Source: Methylomonas koyamae (GTDB lineage Bacteria; Pseudomonadota; Gammaproteobacteria; Methylococcales; Methylomonadaceae). From it: 64,000 nt of DNA. The DNA is taken from positions 4,464,001 to 4,528,000 of the forward strand of contig NZ_AP019777.1 of NCBI RefSeq assembly GCF_019669905.1. Direction: 5' to 3'. The number at the start of each line of letters is the position of its first letter. The first letter of the stretch is position 1. The translations under genes and the position numbers were made by a program. This document shows positions 57,760 to 64,000 of the stretch, piece by piece. The notes below the pieces were generated by a model. The model was not told the origin of the DNA. It saw nothing but the letters and a program-made list of their open reading frames with translations, and made no database searches.

Positions 57760-58838
57760 GCGGCCGCATCGTGATCATGGCTGGCGGCACCGGCGGCCAC
57801 GTATTTCCGGCATTGGCGGTGGCCCAGGAAATGGCGGCGCGCGGCTGGCAAGTGAGCTGGCTGGGAACACAGACCGGCCTGGAAGCCAAAGTGGTACCGG
57901 CGGCCGGCATCGACATCGATTGGTTGGCGGTGGCCGGCCTGCGCGGCAAAGGCTTGCCGGCTAAATTCGGCGGCATCTTCAAATTGATCCAAGCCTGCCG
58001 CCAAGCCAGACGGATTTTGCGCCAGCGCCGGCCGAACGTGGTGTTGGGCATGGGCGGCTTCGTCGCCGGTCCCGGTGGCCTGATGGCAAAACTGCTGGGC
58101 ATCCCGCTGGTAATCCACGAACAAAACCGCGTCCCCGGCACCACCAACCGTTGGCTGGCTAAACTGGCGGCAGGCAAAATACTGGAGGCCTTCCCCAACA
58201 GTTTCCCGGCCGGCGTCGGCGCCGAATGTACCGGCAACCCGTTACGCCGGACCTTCGCCGCCCTGCCGGACAAGCAGGTATGGACGCCGGAATCGGGCCG
58301 CAACTTGCGTGTTTTGGTACTGGGCGGCAGCCAAGGCGCCAAAGTATTGAACGAGACCGTGCCCGCGGCATTGGCCGGCTTCGCCAAGCTCGACGTCAAA
58401 CATCAAACCGGTGCCGCGATGCAAGCCGAGGTAGAAAACGCTTACCAGTCTTCAAATATGAATGCCGAAGTCGCGGCCTTCATCGACGACATGGCGGCGG
58501 CCTACCAATGGGCCGATCTGATTGTTTGCCGCGCCGGGGCGATGACGGTCAGCGAGGTCGCGGCAGCCGGTTTGCCGGCGATCTTCGTGCCGTTGTTGCA
58601 CGCCATCGACGACCACCAGACCGCGAATGCCAACTTTTTAGCCGAGGCCGGCGCCGCTTTGCTGCTGCCGCAACCCGAATTGAACGCGGAAAATCTGCGT
58701 AACACCATCCAACAAGCCATGACATCTTTACATTCCATGAGCCTGGCCGCAAAAGCCAAAGCTCGGCTCGCCGCCACCCAAACCGTGGCCGATATTTGCG
58801 CCGCAACCGCGGCTTTCCAGCCGGAGGCCGCGCAATGA
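57756..58838 (+). CDS. murG: MurG, lipid II synthase (GlcNAc transferase)
   Basis: Peripheral membrane glycosyltransferase that adds GlcNAc to lipid I. 360 residues from the ATG giving [20 protein letters not shown]; the GGTGGHxxPAL loop is the family signature. Later come [41 protein letters not shown] and the UDP-GlcNAc-binding [20 protein letters not shown] with [14 protein letters not shown]. Overlaps ftsW and murC by 4 bp each. Confidence 0.97.
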   Translation: MSGRIVIMAGGTGGHVFPALAVAQEMAARGWQVSWLGTQTGLEAKVVPAAGIDIDWLAVAGLRGKGLPAKFGGIFKLIQACRQARRILRQRRPNVVLGMGGFVAGPGGLMAKLLGIPLVIHEQNRVPGTTNRWLAKLAAGKILEAFPNSFPAGVGAECTGNPLRRTFAALPDKQVWTPESGRNLRVLVLGGSQGAKVLNETVPAALAGFAKLDVKHQTGAAMQAEVENAYQSSNMNAEVAAFIDDMAAAYQWADLIVCRAGAMTVSEVAAAGLPAIFVPLLHAIDDHQTANANFLAEAGAALLLPQPELNAENLRNTIQQAMTSLHSMSLAAKAKARLAATQTVADICAATAAFQPEAAQ

Positions 58839-60286
58839 ATCGGCCCAACATTCCTGCCGCCAACCAAGCGCTCGGCGACATCGACAAAATCCATTTCGTC
58901 GGTATCGGCGGCACCGGCATGAGCGGCATCGCCGAAGTATTGAGCAACCTGGGCTACAGCGTATCCGGTTCGGACATTAAAGCTTCGGCCGTGACCGACC
59001 GCTTACAAAGCCTGGGCGTCAAGGTTTATTTGCAGCACAAAGCCGAAAACGTGGCCGATGTCGATGTCGTCGTCACCTCCACCGCAGTGGACAAAACCAA
59101 TCCGGAAGTGGTCAGGGCCTATGAAAACCGGATTCCGGTGATTCCGCGCGCGGAAATGCTGGCCGAACTGATGCGCTTCCGCTTCGGTATCGCCGTCGCC
59201 GGCACCCACGGCAAGACCACCACCACCAGTTTAACCACGATGATGCTGGCCGAAGGCGGCCTGGACCCGACCTTCGTCATCGGCGGCCGTTTGAACAGCG
59301 CCGGCGCCAATGCCAAATTGGGCCTGGGAAAATATTTGGTGGCCGAAGCCGACGAAAGCGACGCCTCGTTTCTATTCTTGCAACCGATGATGGCGATTGT
59401 GACCAACATCGACCAGGACCACATGGAAACCTATGGCGGCAGCTACAGCAAGCTGAAGGACACCTTCCTGAAGTTTCTGCACCAATTGCCGTTCTACGGC
59501 CTGGCCGTGATGTGCGTCGACGATCCGGGCGTCTGCGAGGTGCTGCCGAACATCTCGAAACCGGTGAAAACCTACGGCGTCAGCAGTTATGCCGACGTCC
59601 GCGCCGTCGACATCAAACAGGACGGCCTGCGCACCCATTTCACCGTATTGCGCTGGGGCAGCCTGCCGCCGTTGCAAGTCACGCTGAATCTGCCCGGCTG
59701 GCACAACATGCTGAACGCCTTGGCCGCCACCACGATTGCCACCGCGCTGGGCGTCGACGATGCCGCCATCGTCAAAAGCCTGGCCGAATTCAAAGGCGTC
59801 GGCCGCCGTTTCCAAATCAACGGCGACGTCGATTTCGCCGGCGGCAAACTGACTCTGGTCGACGATTACGGCCACCATCCGCGCGAACTGGCCGCGACGC
59901 TGGAAGCCTTGCGCCAAGCCTGGCCGGAGCGGCGCAAAGTTGTGGTGTTTCAGCCGCATCGCTACACCCGCACCCGCGATTTGTTCGAAGACTTCGTCGA
60001 AGTCTTGTCTAGCGTCGACGTATTGATTTTGCTGGACGTCTATTCGGCCGGCGAGAGCCCAATCACCGGCGCCGACGGCAAGGCCTTGAGCCGCTCGATT
60101 CGGGTGCGCGGCCAGGTCGATCCGGTGTTCGTACAAAACCGCGAGGATCTGGCGACGATTCTGGCCGGCATCGTCGAAAAAGACGACGTGATCCTGACCA
60201 TGGGCGCCGGCAACGTCGGCCAGATCGCCGCCGAATTGCCGCAAAAGCTGACCGAGGCGTTAGCGGCGCAACGGGGGCAGCCATGA
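58835..60286 (+). CDS. murC: MurC, UDP-MurNAc:L-alanine ligase
   Basis: First of the Mur ligases, adding L-alanine to UDP-MurNAc. 483 residues. The start giving [13 protein letters not shown] fits the 4-base overlap with mur[20 protein letters not shown] binds the UDP substrate, [15 protein letters not shown] is the ATP site, and [17 protein letters not shown] plus [16 protein letters not shown] complete the C-terminal part. Overlaps murB by 4 bp. Confidence 0.97.
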   Translation: MNRPNIPAANQALGDIDKIHFVGIGGTGMSGIAEVLSNLGYSVSGSDIKASAVTDRLQSLGVKVYLQHKAENVADVDVVVTSTAVDKTNPEVVRAYENRIPVIPRAEMLAELMRFRFGIAVAGTHGKTTTTSLTTMMLAEGGLDPTFVIGGRLNSAGANAKLGLGKYLVAEADESDASFLFLQPMMAIVTNIDQDHMETYGGSYSKLKDTFLKFLHQLPFYGLAVMCVDDPGVCEVLPNISKPVKTYGVSSYADVRAVDIKQDGLRTHFTVLRWGSLPPLQVTLNLPGWHNMLNALAATTIATALGVDDAAIVKSLAEFKGVGRRFQINGDVDFAGGKLTLVDDYGHHPRELAATLEALRQAWPERRKVVVFQPHRYTRTRDLFEDFVEVLSSVDVLILLDVYSAGESPITGADGKALSRSIRVRGQVDPVFVQNREDLATILAGIVEKDDVILTMGAGNVGQIAAELPQKLTEALAAQRGQP

Positions 60287-61173
60287 TGGCGTCCGCGGTC
60301 TGGAAAGGCACATTACTGAACGACGAACCGCTGGCCAAATACACCAGTTGGCGGGTCGGCGGCCCGGCGCAGCACATGTACATCCCGGAAAACAAAGCCG
60401 ACCTGATCGATTTCATTTCCGGACTGCCGGAAGGCGAACCGTTGTATTGGCTGGGTTTGGGCAGCAACCTGTTGGTACGCGACGGCGGCATTAAAGGCAC
60501 CGTGATCAATACTCGCAACCGCCTGAAAGAAATGCGCTTGGTCGACTCGGAACGGGTGTACGTCGAAGCCGGCGTCCCCTGCGCTCACGTCGCCCGCTTC
60601 TGCGCCGACTTGGGCCTGACCGGCGCCGAATTTTTGGCCGGCATCCCCGGCACGATGGGCGGCGCGCTGAAAATGAACGCCGGCGCTTTCGGCGGCGAAA
60701 CCTGGCGCATCGTCGACCGGGTGGAAATGGTCAACGCTCGCGGCCAAGTCGTCGAGCGCGACCAAGCGGAATTCGAAGTCGCCTACCGCTCGGTCAAGGG
60801 GCTGGACGGCGAGTGGTTTTTGTCGGCGCAATTGAAATTGGCCAAGGGCAACAGCGAAGCTAGCCAGCAACACATCAAAGCGTTGCTGGAGAAACGCAAC
60901 GCGACCCAACCGACCAACAAGCCGACCTGCGGCTCGGTGTTCAAGAATCCGCCGGGCGATTTCGCGGCGCGGCTGATCGAAGCCTGCGGCCTGAAAGGCT
61001 TCGCGGTCGGCGGCGCGGTAGTATCGGAAAAGCACGCCAATTTTATCGAGAACCAGGGCAACGCCAGTTCAGCCGACATCGAAGCCCTGATCGAACACAT
61101 TCAAACCCAGGTACAGAGCAAGTTCGGCATCAGTTTGCAAACCGAAGTTTGCCGGGTAGGTGACAAAGCATGA
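60283..61173 (+). CDS. murB: MurB, UDP-N-acetylenolpyruvoylglucosamine reductase
   Basis: FAD- and NADPH-dependent reductase that completes UDP-MurNAc. 296 residues. FAD-binding blocks [31 protein letters not shown] and [20 protein letters not shown] are present, then [24 protein letters not shown] with the catalytic serine. Two adjacent ATG codons could start it (60283 or 60286). Lying between murC and ddl is common in this group, whereas E. coli has murB elsewhere. Overlaps ddl by 4 bp. Confidence 0.97.
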   Translation: MMASAVWKGTLLNDEPLAKYTSWRVGGPAQHMYIPENKADLIDFISGLPEGEPLYWLGLGSNLLVRDGGIKGTVINTRNRLKEMRLVDSERVYVEAGVPCAHVARFCADLGLTGAEFLAGIPGTMGGALKMNAGAFGGETWRIVDRVEMVNARGQVVERDQAEFEVAYRSVKGLDGEWFLSAQLKLAKGNSEASQQHIKALLEKRNATQPTNKPTCGSVFKNPPGDFAARLIEACGLKGFAVGGAVVSEKHANFIENQGNASSADIEALIEHIQTQVQSKFGISLQTEVCRVGDKA

Positions 61174-62120
61174 AACCTTTACGGATAACCAATCCCGCCG
61201 AATTCGGCAACGTGGCGGTGATGATGGGCGGCTCGGCTGCGGAGCGGGAAATATCGTTGAACAGCGGCAATGCGGTTTACCAAGCATTAACCGCCCAAGG
61301 CATCGCCGCCACCGCGCTCGACGTAACCGGCAGTCCAATCGACGCGCTGGCAGGTCGCCAATTCGACCGCGTGTTCAACATCATCCACGGTCGCGGCGGC
61401 GAAGACGGCGTGTTGCAGGCCGTATTAGCGACGCTGGGCCTGCCTTACACCGGCTCCGGCGTGCTGGCTTCGGCGCTGGCGATGGACAAGCTGCGCACCA
61501 AATTATGCTGGCAAGGCGCCGGCCTGCCGACGCCGCGTTGGTTTTTGTTGCATGGCGAACAGGATATCGACACCTGTATCAATGCGCTGGGTTTTCCGGT
61601 CATCGTCAAACCGGCTCAGGAAGGCTCCAGCATCGGCATGAGCAAAGCCCATAACCGCGACGAGTTGGCCGCCGCGTTGAAAATCGCCAGTCAGTACCGC
61701 TGCGACGTTTATGCCGAGCAATGGATCCAAGGCCAGGAATTTACGATAGGCATGCTGGACGGCGAAGCGCTGCCGGCGATCCGGCTGGAAACGCCGCATA
61801 CCTTTTACGACTTCGACGCCAAATACCGCGCCAACACCACGCAATACCATTGCCCGTGCGGTTTGAGCGCCGAACGCGAACGCGAATTGCAAGCCTTGGC
61901 GCTCAGAGCCTGCCAGACCGTCGGCGTCGAAGGCTGGGGCCGGGTCGATGCCTTTATCGACGACAGCGGCCGCATGCAATTGATCGAAGTCAATACCGTA
62001 CCCGGCATGACCGACCATAGTCTGGTGCCGATGGCGGCTAAAGCGGTCGGCGTCGGCTTCGAGGAATTGGTTTGGCGGATATTGGAGACCAGCGTGGCGG
62101 GAACGGCGGGTGCGGCTTAG
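61170..62120 (+). CDS. ddl: D-alanine--D-alanine ligase
   Basis: ATP-grasp ligase making the D-Ala-D-Ala dipeptide used by MurF. 316 residues: VAVMMGGSAAEREISLNSG at the N terminus, VFNIIHGRGGEDGVLQAVL, FPVIVKPAQEGSSIGMSKA in the ATP-grasp core, and LIEVNTVPGMTDHSLVPMAA with metal and substrate residues near the C terminus. Overlaps murB by 4 bp and ftsQ by 11 bp. Confidence 0.97.
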   Translation: MKPLRITNPAEFGNVAVMMGGSAAEREISLNSGNAVYQALTAQGIAATALDVTGSPIDALAGRQFDRVFNIIHGRGGEDGVLQAVLATLGLPYTGSGVLASALAMDKLRTKLCWQGAGLPTPRWFLLHGEQDIDTCINALGFPVIVKPAQEGSSIGMSKAHNRDELAAALKIASQYRCDVYAEQWIQGQEFTIGMLDGEALPAIRLETPHTFYDFDAKYRANTTQYHCPCGLSAERERELQALALRACQTVGVEGWGRVDAFIDDSGRMQLIEVNTVPGMTDHSLVPMAAKAVGVGFEELVWRILETSVAGTAGAA

Positions 62121-62850
62121 GTTTTTGCTACTGACCCTGATCTTGTTGGGGGGCGGCTGGTGGAGTTGGCAGCAGTTCGGCGAGAACGCCCTGCGCGGCC
62201 AGCCAATCCGTTACGTGCGGATCGAAGGCGCGTTCCAATACACCAGTAAGGACAGGTTGAAGCAGGTATTGGCGCCGCAGATGAAGCTGGGCTACTACCA
62301 CGCCGATATGCAGGCCATCCATCAGGCGATCAAGGCTCTGCCCTTGGTCGATAAGGTCGACGTAAAACGGGTGTGGCCGGACGCGGTGCACATCAAGATC
62401 ACCGAGCAAAAACCGGTAGTGCGTTGGGGCAACTCGGCATTATTGAACAAACAGGGCGATTTGCTGGTTCCGGACTCTATCGAGGAGTTCAAGAACCTGC
62501 CGTTGATTACCGGCCCGGCAGGCCAGGAGAAGAAGCTGCTGGAAATCATGAAGGGCGTTTACATCGTGTTGAAGGATAAATCGATGCAATTGGCCGAGTT
62601 CCACGTCAACGAACGCCGGGCTTGGCGGATTAAATTGGCCAATGGCATGGAAATGCAATTGGGCCGCAAAGCGCCGCTGGAGAATATGCAGCGCTTTTTG
62701 AAAACCATGGATTTATTGGGCGAGGAGCAGATCGCCATGATAGCGAGCGTTGACACCCGCTATCCGAACGGCTTTGCGGTGACCTGGAAACCCGAAGCCC
62801 CCGCGATCGATTGGAAAGCAATCGCGGAAAAGAATAAGAACCTGATTTAA
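62110..62850 (+). CDS. ftsQ: FtsQ, cell division protein
   Basis: Bitopic division protein that binds FtsB and FtsL in the periplasm. 246 residues: short N terminus and membrane helix (about 4-20, LRFLLLTLILLGGGWWSW), POTRA domain (about 33-102, IRYVRIEGAFQYTSKDRL), then the FtsQ domain with the conserved LNERRAWRIKL-type strand (here FHVNERRAWRIKLANG). The start is GTG inside the end of ddl. Precedes ftsA by 21 bp. Confidence 0.94.
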   Translation: MRLRFLLLTLILLGGGWWSWQQFGENALRGQPIRYVRIEGAFQYTSKDRLKQVLAPQMKLGYYHADMQAIHQAIKALPLVDKVDVKRVWPDAVHIKITEQKPVVRWGNSALLNKQGDLLVPDSIEEFKNLPLITGPAGQEKKLLEIMKGVYIVLKDKSMQLAEFHVNERRAWRIKLANGMEMQLGRKAPLENMQRFLKTMDLLGEEQIAMIASVDTRYPNGFAVTWKPEAPAIDWKAIAEKNKNLI

Positions 62851-62871
62851 ACGCTTACTGAGCACACAACA

Positions 62872-64000
62872 ATGGCCAAAAAGACAGATCGAAATATTTT
62901 AGTGGGATTGGACATAGGCACGTCGAAGGTCGCGGCCATCGTCGGCGAATACCGCGGCGGCGACGAAATCGAAGTGATCGGCATCGGCACCGCGCCGTCC
63001 AAGGGTTTGAAGAAAGGAATCGTCGTCAATCTGGAATCGACCGTGCATTCGATCCAGCGCGCGGTGGAGGAAGCCGAATTGATGGCCGGTTGCCAGATCA
63101 AGTCGGTATTTGCCGGCATAGCGGGTAGCCACATCAAAAGTCTAAATTCGCACGGCATCGTCGCGATCAAGGAAAAGGAAGTCACCCAGCACGACATCGA
63201 CCGGGTGATCGATTCGGCGCGGGCGGTAGCGATTCCGGCCGATCAGAAAATCCTGCACATCCTGCCGCAGGAGTTTGTGATCGACCAGCAGGAAGGCATC
63301 AAGGAGCCGATCGGCATGTCCGGCATCCGCCTGGAAGCCAAGGTACATATGGTCACCAGCAGCGTCAGCGCCGAGCAGAACATCGTCAAATGCATCCGCA
63401 AATGCGGCTTGGATGTGGACGACATCGTGCTGGAGCAACTGGCTTCCTGCTCGGCGGTATTGACCGACGACGAGAAGGATTTGGGCGTCTGCCTGATAGA
63501 CATCGGCGGCGGCACTACCGATTTGGCGATTTTTTCCGAAGGGGCGATCAAGCACACGGCGGTAATCCCGATCGCCGGCGACCAAGTCACCAACGACATC
63601 GCCGTGGCCTTGCGCACGCCGACCAAAAACGCCGAGGACATCAAGCGCCAATATGCCTGCGCCTTGACCCAATTGGCCGACCCGCAACAAACCATCAACG
63701 TGCCGAGCATCGGCGACCGCGAGCCGCGCAAGATCTCGGCGCAAAACCTGGCCGAGATCGTCGAGCCGCGTTACGAGGAGTTGATGCTGCTGGTGCAAGC
63801 AGAATTAAGAAGAAGTGGATATGAAGATCTGATCGCCGCCGGCATGGTAATCACCGGCGGCAGCTCCCAAGTGAAGGGATTGGTCGAATTGGCGGAGGAA
63901 ATCTTCCACATGCCGGTTCGGATGGGCGTACCGCTGCATGTGTCGGGATTGACCGATGTGGCGGAAAACCCGATTTATTCGACCGCGGTCGGATTGTTGC
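62872..64000 (+). CDS. ftsA: FtsA, actin-like cell division protein (partial)
   Basis: Membrane-associated actin homologue that tethers FtsZ and recruits later divisome proteins. The first 376 residues are visible; the last 30-40, including the amphipathic membrane helix, lie past the right edge. VGLDIGTSKVAAIVGEYRGG is phosphate loop 1, LGVCLIDIGGGTTDLAIF is loop 2, and AAGMVITGGSSQVKGLVELA the adenosine motif. The 1C domain spans about residues 85-165. ftsZ would be expected next. Starts with ATG 21 bp after ftsQ. Confidence 0.96.
   Translation, partial: MAKKTDRNILVGLDIGTSKVAAIVGEYRGGDEIEVIGIGTAPSKGLKKGIVVNLESTVHSIQRAVEEAELMAGCQIKSVFAGIAGSHIKSLNSHGIVAIKEKEVTQHDIDRVIDSARAVAIPADQKILHILPQEFVIDQQEGIKEPIGMSGIRLEAKVHMVTSSVSAEQNIVKCIRKCGLDVDDIVLEQLASCSAVLTDDEKDLGVCLIDIGGGTTDLAIFSEGAIKHTAVIPIAGDQVTNDIAVALRTPTKNAEDIKRQYACALTQLADPQQTINVPSIGDREPRKISAQNLAEIVEPRYEELMLLVQAELRRSGYEDLIAAGMVITGGSSQVKGLVELAEEIFHMPVRMGVPLHVSGLTDVAENPIYSTAVGLL

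Overview
This window looks like chromosomal DNA of a gammaproteobacterial (type I) methanotroph, most likely Methylomonas or a close relative. The main evidence is a complete pmoCAB operon for particulate methane monooxygenase in canonical C-A-B order, with a Methylomonas-like PmoA and every known metal ligand of PmoB and PmoC present. The gammaproteobacterial rRNA operon and the gene orders lptM-lysA-dapF-DUF484-xerC, pilMNOPQ, yibN-secB-gpsA and mraZ-to-ftsA agree. The genus is recognised from memory of the family, not from a database search.

Layout. Positions 1-14807, all on the minus strand, hold most of a type VI secretion system (T6SS). One block is tagH-tssK-tssL-tssM-tagF/pppA. After a gap of about 600 bp the second block is tssA-tssB-tssC-hcp-tagJ-tssE, with tssE running off the left edge. 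Between T6SS and pmo lies an AT-rich orphan lipoprotein gene (15121-15525), flanked by what may be a gene remnant. pmoCAB (15685-18643, minus) has a strong sigma-70 promoter and a strong terminator. Immediately upstream and in the same direction is a full rRNA operon (19317-24721, minus): 16S, tRNA-Ile, tRNA-Ala, 23S, 5S. It has two tandem promoters, boxA elements and its own terminator.

From 25148 to 34168 (minus) come xerC, DUF484, dapF, lysA and lptM, then the type IV pilus assembly operon pilMNOPQ. From 34378 to 45004 genes of both strands are mixed: PBP1A (plus), ribosomal protein L31, an AmpG-like permease and an NhaD-type Na+/H+ antiporter (minus), a siroheme sulfite reductase with its DUF934 partner (plus), and an envC-ctpA pair (minus). 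From 45255 to the right edge everything is on the plus strand: an ArsR-family regulator with a cysteine pair spaced as in the persulfide sensors SqrR/BigR, a membrane-anchored rhodanese (YibN), secB and gpsA. Then comes the division and cell wall (dcw) cluster mraZ-rsmH-ftsL-ftsI-murE-murF-mraY-murD-ftsW-murG-murC-murB-ddl-ftsQ-ftsA, with ftsA cut by the window edge.

How parts work together. The T6SS has a forkhead-associated protein (TagH) and a single polypeptide joining the TagF repressor to a PP2C phosphatase, which points to threonine-phosphorylation control; the matching kinase and a TssJ lipoprotein are not visible here. The rrn and pmo operons place two of the most heavily transcribed units of a methanotroph back to back in one direction. 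The dcw cluster encodes nearly the whole cytoplasmic peptidoglycan precursor pathway plus early divisome proteins, with most genes overlapping by 1-4 bases. The least ordinary elements are the SqrR-like regulator beside a rhodanese, the TagF-PppA fusion, the orphan lipoprotein, and three structured or possibly repetitive intergenic stretches (4993-5594, 14808-15120, 18800-19276). I found no CRISPR array, insertion sequence or prophage.
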